Shown piece after piece: positions 16,510-23,836 of a DNA stretch of 41,955 nucleotides; position 1 is the stretch's first letter, and each line of letters begins with the position of its first letter. A program made the translations under genes and the position numbers. The stretch comes from Bacteroidales bacterium (GTDB taxonomy: Bacteria; Bacteroidota; Bacteroidia; Bacteroidales; UBA3824). The DNA is taken from positions 1 to 41,955 of the forward strand of contig JAGCRY010000031.1 in assembly GCA_017964465.1 (NCBI GenBank), given 5' to 3'. Below the pieces are notes generated by a model that worked only from the letters and a program-made list of their open reading frames with translations, had not been told where the DNA came from and searched no databases.

Positions 16510-17394
16510 TCAGTCCAAGCGGTGTCCGCAATACGGGCAGAAGTGCTTTTTGTCGTCGTCGCTCGTTGCGCCTTGTTCGGCTTCTTCCGTTTTTCCATCG
16601 CTTTTTTTGTTCTCCGCGAGTTTTTTCTCCTTCCTTTCATTGACTTTCTCCAGAAATCCCGCGCTGATGATACCTGTGGGCATGGCTACAAGTCCTATGC
16701 CGAGCAGAGCCATCGTGGAGCCCACTATTTTGCCGACCATTGTGACCGGATAGACGTCGCCGTAGCCTATCGTGGTCATCGTCACTACAGCCCACCATAG
16801 GCATCCCAGTACGTTCGGGAATTGATCTGGCTGTGCATCATGCTCTGCATAGAACATGATGAATGAACTGATTATCATTATGATAATAATCAATCCCATA
16901 ATGACGCCTATCTCCGAACTCTTGTCTTTTATGACGTCCACAACGAGTTTCATCGAATTGTTGTAGCGCGTTATCTTGAACACTCTCAAGAACCTCATCA
17001 ACCTTATCATCCTCAGAACGCGGAGGTCTATTTTGGTGAATGTGAGGTAGAACGGGAGAATCGAGACCAAATCGACAATGCCCGCAAAGGAGAACATGTA
17101 GCTCCTGATGCTTTGCCACCGAGTCTTGCCGGCGTTCTCGGGGTCGAGGTGCGCCGTCATGATGCGTATGATGTATTCCACAGAAAACACCATCACTGTG
17201 AAGATGTCGAAAACTGTGAAATACCACATGTACGGCAAAAAAATGCTGTCGTCAGTCTCCAGAGCCATTTCGCCGACGGACAATGTTATCAAAACCATCA
17301 AAAAGTAGTTGAAACTCTTTGACAGCCTGTTGCTTTCGTCCTTTTCATCGACGATGTAGTATAATGCCCTTTCAAACTTTTGATATCCCGTCAT
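16510..17394 (-). CDS. Voltage-gated-type potassium channel (6 TM) with C-terminal zinc-ribbon tail
   Basis: The protein has 294 residues from the ATG at 17394; the reading frame stays open upstream through tsaD but that part is not coding. The layout is Kv-like: S1-S4 (about 27-140), with S4 positive charges every third residue (R125, R128, R131, R134, R137, K140), then S5, pore and S6. The selectivity filter is TTIGYGD (207-213). A charged cytoplasmic tail follows and ends in a CPYCGHRL motif that resembles half of a zinc ribbon. Two such halves from different subunits could bind one zinc in the tetramer (inference). It follows tsaD by 23 bases. Confidence 0.93.
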   Translation of the reverse strand: MTGYQKFERALYYIVDEKDESNRLSKSFNYFLMVLITLSVGEMALETDDSIFLPYMWYFTVFDIFTVMVFSVEYIIRIMTAHLDPENAGKTRWQSIRSYMFSFAGIVDLVSILPFYLTFTKIDLRVLRMIRLMRFLRVFKITRYNNSMKLVVDVIKDKSSEIGVIMGLIIIIMIISSFIMFYAEHDAQPDQFPNVLGCLWWAVVTMTTIGYGDVYPVTMVGKIVGSTMALLGIGLVAMPTGIISAGFLEKVNERKEKKLAENKKSDGKTEEAEQGATSDDDKKHFCPYCGHRLD

Positions 17395-17417
17395 GTCTGT
17401 GTAAGTAATCAAAAATA

Positions 17418-18437
17418 CTAAAATTTCAACCTCGCGTCCGGCGCCAAGTCCATCGCCGCAAATTCGCCTTTCAGATATTTGTAATAGCCCGCGCCCGCTA
17501 TCATCGCCGCATTGTCGGTGGTGAATTTGCGCTCGGGTATGAAGACCTTCCATCCCCTGCGCTTTGCGGTCTCGGAGAGGGTGTCGCGGAGTTCGGAGTT
17601 TGCAGCAACGCCGCCGCCGATGGTTATCTGACGGATGCCGGTCTCTCGGACAGCCTTTGCGAGTTTTTCGATGAGGATGCTCACTATAGTATATTGTAAC
17701 GACGCGCAAAGGTCGTCCAAATGCGTGTCGATGAAGTCCGGCTCTTCCTTCATCCTGTCCCTCAATGTATAGAGGAAGGATGTCTTCAGCCCCGAAAAAC
17801 TGAAATCCAGCCCGGGAATGTTTGGTTTTGCAAAATGGAAGGCTTCATGGTTGCCCTGGTGCGCGTGCTTGTCGATGACAGGGCCGCCCGGATAGCCGAG
17901 ACCCATCACTTTTGCGCACTTGTCGAATGCTTCGCCCGCCGCGTCGTCTATCGTTGTGCCGATGATTTCCATATCAAAATAGTCCTTCACCTTGATTATC
18001 TGCGTGTGTCCGCCCGATACGAGAAGGGTCAGGAAGGGGAATTGAGGGTCTTCCTTCGGCTTGTCTTTCTCATGCACAAACTGGCTGAGGACGTGCCCCT
18101 GCAAATGGTTGACTTCAATCATCGGAATCCCGCCCGCCAATGCAAATCCTTTGGCAAACGAGCATCCCACAATCAGAGAACCCAAAAGTCCGGGTCCCCG
18201 AGTGAACGCCACAGCCGAAATGTCGTTGGCTGTAAGCCCCGCCTGTTTCAACGCCTGGTCAACCACGGGGATTATGTTTTGCTGATGCGCTCTCGACGCT
18301 AATTCCGGCACAACGCCGCCGTAAGCCGAGTGCACAGCCTGACTTGCAATCACGTTTGACAACAATACGCCGCCGCTCACAACAGCCGCCGACGTATCAT
18401 CGCATGATGATTCGATTCCTAATATATTGACTTCCAA
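17418..18437 (-). CDS. tsaD: tRNA N6-adenosine threonylcarbamoyltransferase TsaD
   Basis: The 339-residue enzyme is of the usual length for TsaD. With TsaB and TsaE it attaches threonylcarbamoyl to A37 of ANN-decoding tRNAs. Visible are the N-terminal ILGIESSCDDTSAAV, the ASRAHQQNIIPVV region, the metal-binding H111-x3-H115 in EVNHLQGH, TLLVSGGHTQI, and the C-terminal GGGVAANSELR with FTTDNAAMIA. It appears to be the first gene of the leftward group tsaD, K+ channel, relA-like, crp-like, MBOAT. TsaB and TsaE are not in the window. Confidence 0.97.
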   Translation of the reverse strand: MEVNILGIESSCDDTSAAVVSGGVLLSNVIASQAVHSAYGGVVPELASRAHQQNIIPVVDQALKQAGLTANDISAVAFTRGPGLLGSLIVGCSFAKGFALAGGIPMIEVNHLQGHVLSQFVHEKDKPKEDPQFPFLTLLVSGGHTQIIKVKDYFDMEIIGTTIDDAAGEAFDKCAKVMGLGYPGGPVIDKHAHQGNHEAFHFAKPNIPGLDFSFSGLKTSFLYTLRDRMKEEPDFIDTHLDDLCASLQYTIVSILIEKLAKAVRETGIRQITIGGGVAANSELRDTLSETAKRRGWKVFIPERKFTTDNAAMIAGAGYYKYLKGEFAAMDLAPDARLKF

Positions 18438-18512
18438 TTTATTATAAATTTATATCTTTCATTTTTTCCAAATCCCTAAATTATAGGTAATTTGTCAGAG
18501 AAAAAAACATTT

Positions 18513-18535
18513 GAGGTTTTTTAACAAAAAGCCTC
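18513..18535 (-). terminator. Hairpin terminator after mqnA
   Basis: On the minus strand GAGGC-TTTTT-GTT-AAAAA-ACCTC forms a 10-base-pair stem (one G-U). A run of seven T follows a few bases further on (18507-18501). It directly follows the mqnA stop codon. Confidence 0.6.
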
Positions 18536-18536
18536 T

Positions 18537-19340
18537 CTAATTCTGCGCGTACAACTGCCTCACAGCGGGGTCGGCGTTTGCGCGGTCTTCCATGTTGATA
18601 TACTTGATGAACGCGCTCATGCCTCGGCTCTTGCCGTCATTGAGGTAGTAGCTGATGTTTTTGGTGTAATATTCGCGGGCGTTGAAGTTAGGATTGAATG
18701 CAAACTTGTGCTTGTATTCCTGAATCACGCTGTCGATGTTTGAGATGCCATATTCGAGGGCGTCGTTAAGTTCTTTTTTCAGTTCGGCTTTCACGGGTTT
18801 GAGCGACAGCCACGCCGCGAATACGAATGGATAGCCCGTGAAGTTTATCCACTCCTCGGCGAGGTCGTATTTGTACTTGAAGTTTGTGTATTCAAAGCAC
18901 CTGTCTCCAATGATAACGCCGGCGGTTGTGCCTTTGATTGTTTTTTCATATCCAGGCTCGGCGGCGACAAATTCGGGGTTTATGTTCCAGTGATGGCGTG
19001 CGAGGATTTTCACGAGCCTCACGCTTGTAGCCGACTGATAGTCGAGGTATATTTTTGTTATCATTTCCAGCGGCACTTGGCTCACTAAAAGCACCGACCT
19101 CACGCAGCCTTCCGCACCGATGCAGAATTTTGAGACTATGTAGCTGATTTTCAGTTGAGGGATGATGCCTACTGGGACGAGGGCGATGTCGCATTCTCCA
19201 TTCGTGAGCATTTCCGCGCCTTTGGACGGATATTCCGTGATGATTTCACAATTCTGCGAGATGTAATCCGAATGTTGCAGTCCATAGAGGAACGGCAGCG
19301 AATTGTGATATGAAACGAGGACTATCTTGGTCTTTTCCAT
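18537..19340 (-). CDS. mqnA: Chorismate dehydratase MqnA-like, futalosine menaquinone pathway
   Basis: A 267-residue protein of the MqnA/MqnD (VitK2 biosynthesis) family, a periplasmic-binding-protein-like fold. It begins KIVLVSYHNSLPFLYGL, the family's V-S-Y-x-N-x-x-P start, followed by GECDIALVPVGIIP and a C-terminal half with AEEWINFTGYPFVFAAW. MqnA turns chorismate into 3-enolpyruvylbenzoate, the first futalosine-pathway step. No other mqn gene lies in the window, so the assignment to that pathway depends on the family alone. It follows the EI24-like gene by 8 bases and is closed by a hairpin. Confidence 0.85.
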   Translation of the reverse strand: MEKTKIVLVSYHNSLPFLYGLQHSDYISQNCEIITEYPSKGAEMLTNGECDIALVPVGIIPQLKISYIVSKFCIGAEGCVRSVLLVSQVPLEMITKIYLDYQSATSVRLVKILARHHWNINPEFVAAEPGYEKTIKGTTAGVIIGDRCFEYTNFKYKYDLAEEWINFTGYPFVFAAWLSLKPVKAELKKELNDALEYGISNIDSVIQEYKHKFAFNPNFNAREYYTKNISYYLNDGKSRGMSAFIKYINMEDRANADPAVRQLYAQN

Positions 19341-19348
19341 GTTTTGTT

Positions 19349-20125
19349 TTAGTTTTGGTTGATACCGCTGAGATTTTGGTCTTGGCTTTCGAGTTGAATC
19401 TGCGCTTTAGTCGCCGCGACAGTGCAGACGCCGCCTACATACGCAGCCAAAAACGTGCCACAAAGTACATACATCGGCAGCGCGTAAATTGCGCCGATTG
19501 TTATGGCGAGCCATTTATAACGCCAAACTTCTTCGTTGCTTTCCTTGACGTTCCGGCGGTAGCGTTCGTTTGTGTAGTCCATGAACGAGAAGCCGAAATA
19601 ATAGGAGTTTATGATGAAAATCAACACGAGCGACAGAACCTGCCCGATGAGCGGTATGATGTTGAGCAGCAGGCAGAGAAGCGTCAGCAGGAGTTGTTTT
19701 ATTGTGCTTTTCAGTGCAATCGCCACAGCCCTCCAGATGTCTTTGACGGTCTGTTTTGCGTCGGAGCTGAACTCTCGCCCCGTGAGGAAAGTGTCGGTCT
19801 TTTCGGAGATTATGGTGTAGATAGGCGACATGAGGAGGTTCACGATTGTGCCGCCTATGAAGATGAACAGGAAGAACATCACGATTGGCATAATCCATTG
19901 AACAGCCTTTCCGAGGAAGCCGAGCCAGCCGCCGTGTTCGCTGTCCCACAGGGATGAAATCCAGTCTCCCAGACCCAAGCCGCCCCATATCAGGAGGCCT
20001 GCCAAAATGATGTTGACGATGATGGGGATGACGAAGTATTTCCCCATCTTGTTGCGGCTTATGATTCCAAAGGCGTCGCTAAATGCCTTTAAGCCTGTCG
20101 ATATCTGTTCTGTTGCTGTTGCCAT
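19349..20125 (-). CDS. EI24/CysZ-like inner-membrane protein
   Basis: A 258-residue membrane protein with about five hydrophobic segments (around 28-48, 75-100, 140-175, 205-235). The opening TGLKAFSDAFGIISRNKM and the central LLLTLLCLLLNIIPLIGQV match the CysZ/EI24 family. CysZ of enterobacteria takes up sulfate. In Bacteroidota the role of this family is not known to me, and no sulfate genes are near. The downstream mqnA gene starts 8 bases on, so the two are co-transcribed. Confidence 0.8.
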   Translation of the reverse strand: MATATEQISTGLKAFSDAFGIISRNKMGKYFVIPIIVNIILAGLLIWGGLGLGDWISSLWDSEHGGWLGFLGKAVQWIMPIVMFFLFIFIGGTIVNLLMSPIYTIISEKTDTFLTGREFSSDAKQTVKDIWRAVAIALKSTIKQLLLTLLCLLLNIIPLIGQVLSLVLIFIINSYYFGFSFMDYTNERYRRNVKESNEEVWRYKWLAITIGAIYALPMYVLCGTFLAAYVGGVCTVAATKAQIQLESQDQNLSGINQN

Positions 20126-20146
20126 TTTCTTTCATGAAATTATATG

Positions 20147-20177
20147 CGAAATTACTGTATTTATTTTTACAAACAAA
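20147..20177 (-). promoter_or_regulatory. Promoter of the EI24-like/mqnA operon
   Basis: On the minus strand TTTG (20177-20174), a 19-base spacer and TAATTTCG (20154-20147), one base off TAnnTTTG. It ends 22 bases before the start codon. Confidence 0.5.
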
Positions 20178-20215
20178 ATTTTTACATATTTTTTCACTTG
20201 AAAAAAACTTTTTTT

Positions 20216-20223
20216 TAAATTTG
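20216..20223 (+). promoter_or_regulatory. -7 element for the zinc metallopeptidase gene
   Basis: TAAATTTG matches TAnnTTTG, 49 bases before the ATG. A T-rich TTTTC at about 20191-20195 is at the right distance for a weak -33 element. Confidence 0.5.
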
Positions 20224-20272
20224 CGGCATAATAGACGTTAAATAATTTCTAACAATATAAAACCTAAGAAAA

Positions 20273-21196
20273 ATGAGATTAGACGGACGTAGAGAGAGCA
20301 GCAACGTGGAAGACCGCCGTGGCGGTGGTTTCTCGTCAGGCTCGGGTTCAAGGATGTCAGCCGGTAAAAAGGGCGGTTGTTTTACAATCATTTTGGCGAT
20401 TGTAGGCCTGTTTATTGGCATGAAGACAGGAAACTGGGGATTGTTCCAGAGTTCTGCGGGAGATTTGATAGGTGGTGGCACGGCTACTACTACACAGTCT
20501 CCGGCAACGCGCACAAATTCAGGTAGTACGATGCAGAGTGATGAACTCAAAACTTTTGCATCCCGGATTCTCGCCTCCACTGAGGACGTGTGGACCAATA
20601 TTTTCAAACAGAACGGCAGGCAGTACCGCTGCCCGAAGATGGTGATTTTCTCCGACGGCGTTAACACTGCATGTGGCAGCGCCTCGTCTTCCACAGGCCC
20701 GTTCTATTGTTCTGGTGACCAGAGCCTCTATCTTGACCTTTCATTCTTCGCGACGATGAAACAGCAGCTCGGCGTAAGTGGCGACTTTGCATACGCTTAC
20801 GTCATCGCCCATGAGGTCGGACACCATGTGGAGAATGAACTCGGTCTCCTCGCACAACTCCACCGCCAGATGGACCAGTGCCGCACGGAAGCCGAAGCCA
20901 ATAAGATTTCAGTCCGCATCGAGCTTCTCGCGGATTTCTATGCTGGAATCTGGGGCTTTTATGAGAATAAAACCTTCAAATCGCTCGAAGATGGCGACCT
21001 CGAGGAAGCCATCAACTGTGCGCATCAGATTGGCGACGACTATCTCCAGAAATCCGCCGGATACCGCACGGTTAAGGAGGAAGCCTTCACGCACGGCACA
21101 TCGCAGCAGCGTATGAAATGGCTAAAACTCGGTCTGACAACCGGCGACATTTCAAAAGGCAACCAAATCCTTACATGTCCCGAGAGCCAGCTGTAA
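20273..21196 (+). CDS. ypfJ: YpfJ-type neutral zinc metallopeptidase, membrane anchored
   Basis: The protein has 307 residues. A short charged cytoplasmic start (MRLDGRRESSNVEDRRGGG) is followed by one membrane helix (about 36-52) and a periplasmic peptidase domain. The zinc site is HEVGHHVENELG (about residues 180-191). Further conserved features are CPKMVIFSDGVNTACGSASS, GPFYCSGDQSLYLDLSFF and an ELLADFYAGIW segment that should supply the third ligand. This is the PF04228 family, found in many phyla, with unknown substrate. Its start is fixed by the ATG after an A-rich leader. The next gene follows after 50 bases. Confidence 0.95.
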   Translation: MRLDGRRESSNVEDRRGGGFSSGSGSRMSAGKKGGCFTIILAIVGLFIGMKTGNWGLFQSSAGDLIGGGTATTTQSPATRTNSGSTMQSDELKTFASRILASTEDVWTNIFKQNGRQYRCPKMVIFSDGVNTACGSASSSTGPFYCSGDQSLYLDLSFFATMKQQLGVSGDFAYAYVIAHEVGHHVENELGLLAQLHRQMDQCRTEAEANKISVRIELLADFYAGIWGFYENKTFKSLEDGDLEEAINCAHQIGDDYLQKSAGYRTVKEEAFTHGTSQQRMKWLKLGLTTGDISKGNQILTCPESQL

Positions 21197-21246
21197 GCAA
21201 TTGCTGAAGTAATTGAATTTAATCAACAAATCAACAAATCAAAAAA

Positions 21247-21990
21247 ATGGCAGAAGAAAATTCTTTCAAAGAGAACCTCAATTGGAAAAAGATTTCCATT
21301 GATGCAGTGAACACCATCATTGCGACTGCGATTGGTATCATCATCGGTCTCCTTGTTGACAAATGGCGCGAGAACATCTCTAACCAGGAGAACTACCAGA
21401 AGGTGATTGTTGCCACCATCAACAACCTAGAAAACTACCAGAATCAGATTTCAAAGATTCAGGGCTACCTCCAGGCCGCCGAAGACGTGTATGACAACAT
21501 GACTTCGGATGAATATGAACCTTCAGATGAAACTCTGGACGAACTTGGCGACATGATTTTTGAGTCGGACTTCATGCAGCAGGATCGCTGGATAGAGGAA
21601 AACTTCATCACCAATGGCGGCTTCATCGAAAACACCGACCTGCGCCTCAAAATCGGTAATGTCTATTCGCTCATCGACCTCTGCAAAAGCAAAATTGTAG
21701 CAATGAAGGAGAGCGGCAAAATCTATTTGGAAAAATACGCCGACATTTACATCAAATATCAGGATGACAAGATGAAAGGTGCGCAGAAGTTCATGATGTC
21801 AAAAGACTTCCTGACCTATTACGCACAGTTGACAACTACCAACAGTGACGTAGAATCCAGTATTGCTATCATCAAGGATCTCACAAACGAAATCATAAGT
21901 ATGTCTGATGCCGACCAGGACGAACTCAACAAGATGCGTGAATCGTCGAAGCGAATTAATGACATCATCATCAAGAATCGTGGTGAGTAG
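21247..21990 (+). CDS. Single-span membrane protein with long helical domain (DUF6090-like layout)
   Basis: A 247-residue protein with one N-terminal membrane helix (about 18-36, VNTIIATAIGIIIGLLVDKW) followed by R-E-N and a long, mostly helical soluble part. The W-R/N-E-x after a single helix is the pattern of Bacteroidota DUF6090 proteins, but I would not insist on the family. The C-terminal half has Lys/Glu/Asp-rich amphipathic helices. It follows the metallopeptidase by 50 bases, a gap that contains an imperfect 8-base repeat (AATCAACA, 21221-21240), and is closed by a strong hairpin. Confidence 0.7.
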   Translation: MAEENSFKENLNWKKISIDAVNTIIATAIGIIIGLLVDKWRENISNQENYQKVIVATINNLENYQNQISKIQGYLQAAEDVYDNMTSDEYEPSDETLDELGDMIFESDFMQQDRWIEENFITNGGFIENTDLRLKIGNVYSLIDLCKSKIVAMKESGKIYLEKYADIYIKYQDDKMKGAQKFMMSKDFLTYYAQLTTTNSDVESSIAIIKDLTNEIISMSDADQDELNKMRESSKRINDIIIKNRGE

Positions 21991-22010
21991 TAATTGAACT
22001 TCGCATTAAT

Positions 22011-22051
22011 AAAAAATACCGTAAAATTCCCCATAATTTACGGTATTTTTT
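22011..22051 (+). terminator. Strong symmetrical terminator hairpin
   Basis: AAAAAATACCGTAAA (22011-22025) and TTTACGGTATTTTTT (22037-22051) form a perfect 15-base-pair stem with an 11-base loop, ending in six T. It follows the gene ending at 21990. Confidence 0.88.
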
Positions 22052-22085
22052 ATACCTTAACGCCAAATTATTAACCACAAAAGGT

Positions 22086-22472
22086 ATGAAAATGAGAAAA
22101 ATGTTTGCATTTATGATGCTGTTTGTCAGCATCTTCACAAATTGTGGCGGTCAGAATTTCCGCTCCGTGAACGCCGCCGATTTCGAGCAGTTCATTCAGC
22201 AGCCTGATGTCATTGTCCTCGATTCCCGCACCGCGCAGGAATATGCCGACGGACATATAAAAGATGCTGTGAATATTGATGTAAAAGCTGATGACTTTGA
22301 GCAGAAAGCCATCTCAACCCTCGACAAGTCCAAGACAATCGCCGTATATTGTCGCAGCGGCCGCCGCAGTAAAATAGCAGCCGCAACCCTCGCCAAAAAC
22401 GGTTTCACCGTCATTGAGTTGGATTGCGGCATAATATGCTGGACTTCAGCGGGAAAGGAAGTGGTCAAATAA
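22086..22472 (+). CDS. Exported rhodanese-like sulfurtransferase, probable lipoprotein
   Basis: The protein has 128 residues. An N-terminal hydrophobic signal ends in FTNCGG, so C20 may be lipidated, though the lipobox is not classical. A single rhodanese domain follows: VIVLDSRTAQEYADGHIKDAVNID, then the active loop VYCRSGRRSKIAA with the catalytic cysteine in C-R-S-G-R-R, and LDCGIICW at the end. Such periplasmic rhodaneses are frequent in Bacteroidota and handle sulfane sulfur or thiol redox; the substrate is unknown. The gene ends in a heptad repeat array shared with the convergent alcohol dehydrogenase. Confidence 0.9.
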   Translation: MKMRKMFAFMMLFVSIFTNCGGQNFRSVNAADFEQFIQQPDVIVLDSRTAQEYADGHIKDAVNIDVKADDFEQKAISTLDKSKTIAVYCRSGRRSKIAAATLAKNGFTVIELDCGIICWTSAGKEVVK

Positions 22473-22538
22473 TTGACAATGAACAATTGACAATTAATAT
22501 TTTAATTGTCAATTGTCAACTGTCAATTGTCAATTATT
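22471..22538. repeat. Inverted 7-base repeat array (AATTGAC/AATTGTC) between convergent genes
   Basis: On the plus strand the units AATTGAC, AATGAAC, AATTGAC, AATTAAT start at the last two bases of the rhodanese stop. They are followed by AATTGTC, AATTGTC, AACTGTC, AATTGTC up to the alcohol dehydrogenase stop. The two halves are reverse complements over about 25 bases with a short loop, so the array can also form a hairpin and may end transcription from both sides. Confidence 0.85.
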
Positions 22539-23688
22539 AAAGCCTGTCCCTCAAAATTGCTTCAACTTTTTCGGGCGTAACGATGCCATGTTCGCCGAGT
22601 TTTGAGCCGCGCTCACGGAAACGCCTAACAATCTCATTGACAACATCTTCGCCGATGCCGTAGTCAGAAAGGCGGGTCTTGATGCCGAGTGAATTGAAGA
22701 AGGATTCAGATTTCTGGATTGCGACTTTGACAGCCTCGTCGCCCTTGGCATCAACGCCCCAAACATTCTTGCAGAACATTTCGAGTTTCTTCATCTTGGC
22801 TTCGCGCATTACGCTCATTGTGCCGGGCAGGACGATAGCGAGTGTAACGCCGTGGTCGAGTCCGCAAAGTGCGGTGAGTTCGTGACCAATCATGTGGGTG
22901 CTCCAATCCTGGTTTACGCCCGGGCAGATGAAGAAATTGAGTGCGCAAGTGGCTGACCACATGTAGTTTGCACAGGCATCATACGTCGGTTTGTCCGCCA
23001 TCACTTCGGGCGCAATTTCAACGATTGTCTTGAAAACGCCTTCTGCCCACCTGTCCTGAATCTTGGCGTTGATGTCGTCGGTGAGGTACTGTTCAAAAAC
23101 GTGGATGAACGAGTCTGTCAGACCGTTTGCGCGTTGTTTCTTGGGGATTGAATATACAACTTCGGGATCGAGAATTGAGAAAACGGGGTAGTACTTGTCG
23201 TTGCCCATTGCGAATTTCTCTTTTGTTGCACGGCGCGAGATTACGGCGTTGCAGTTCATTTCTGAGCCTGTCGCGGGCATTGTCAATACCGTTGCAATCG
23301 GGAGCACCTCGTCCGGCACTGCGCCTTTCACGAGAATGTCATTCCACGGATCGCCTTTGAAATCAACGGCTGCTGCAATGAGTTTTGTGCCGTCGATTAC
23401 CGAGCCGCCGCCAACTGCGAGCAGCATGCCGACAGATTCCTTGCGGCAGATTTCCACAGCCTTCATCAGTGTGTCATAGTCGGGATTCGGCTCGATGCCG
23501 CCAAATTCAATCACTGTGAAACCTTTGAGAGCCTTCATAACCTGGTCATAGACGCCGTTCTTCTTGATGGAGCCGCCGCCGTAGGTCATCATGATTTTTT
23601 CGCCCTTGTACATCAGTTCGCCGAGTTTGGCGATTGAACCCTTGCCAAAGACAATCTTGGTTGGATTTTGAAATTCAAAATTGTTCAT
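22537..23688 (-). CDS. Iron-containing alcohol dehydrogenase, YqhD/BDH type
   Basis: The 383-residue protein is close to YqhD in length. The N-terminal nucleotide domain has FGKGSIAKLGELM and GGGSVIDGTK, with the family's N-P after PNPDYDTL. The metal-binding C-terminal domain shows D and H in NGLTDSFIHVFEQYL and two further histidines in HMIGHELTALCGLDHG, the expected four ligands. It should reduce aldehydes to alcohols with NAD(P)H in the cytoplasm; the physiological substrate cannot be read from sequence. It has its own promoter and ends in the shared heptad array. Confidence 0.95.
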   Translation of the reverse strand: MNNFEFQNPTKIVFGKGSIAKLGELMYKGEKIMMTYGGGSIKKNGVYDQVMKALKGFTVIEFGGIEPNPDYDTLMKAVEICRKESVGMLLAVGGGSVIDGTKLIAAAVDFKGDPWNDILVKGAVPDEVLPIATVLTMPATGSEMNCNAVISRRATKEKFAMGNDKYYPVFSILDPEVVYSIPKKQRANGLTDSFIHVFEQYLTDDINAKIQDRWAEGVFKTIVEIAPEVMADKPTYDACANYMWSATCALNFFICPGVNQDWSTHMIGHELTALCGLDHGVTLAIVLPGTMSVMREAKMKKLEMFCKNVWGVDAKGDEAVKVAIQKSESFFNSLGIKTRLSDYGIGEDVVNEIVRRFRERGSKLGEHGIVTPEKVEAILRDRL

Positions 23689-23730
23689 TTGATTAGTGCT
23701 TGTTAAGAATTAGATTTTTTAATGTCGGTA

Positions 23731-23760
23731 CAAATATAAACATTTTCCACGAAACTCAAA
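23731..23760 (-). promoter_or_regulatory. Promoter of the iron alcohol dehydrogenase gene
   Basis: On the minus strand TTTG (23760-23757), 18 bases, TATATTTG (23738-23731). The element ends 42 bases before the start codon. Confidence 0.6.
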
Positions 23761-23785
23761 ATCTTTTTCGTAAAAATTTTCTAAA

Positions 23786-23836
23786 CTCTCAACATTCAAC
23801 ATTCAACATTCAACTCTCAACTCTCAACTTTCAACT
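23786..23836 (-). repeat. Exact 7-base tandem array (AGTTGAA/TGTTGAA) on the NSS symporter stop codon
   Basis: On the plus strand seven consecutive 7-base units are CTCTCAA, CATTCAA three times, CTCTCAA twice and CTTTCAA (23786-23834). They end directly at the TAG stop of the NSS gene (23837-23835 read leftwards). Read on the transcript, each unit is A/T-G-T-T-G-A-A/G and the AG of TAG begins the first one. Confidence 0.9.

Noticed and set aside
17395-17709. 105-codon upstream extension of the K+ channel reading frame
   Set aside because: It lies inside tsaD in another frame, is Arg/His-rich and non-natural in composition; the family start is the ATG at 17394.
21221-21243. AATCAACA repeat before the gene at 21247
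   Set aside because: Period is 8, about 2.5 copies, and it is not on a stop codon, so it was kept apart from the heptad arrays.
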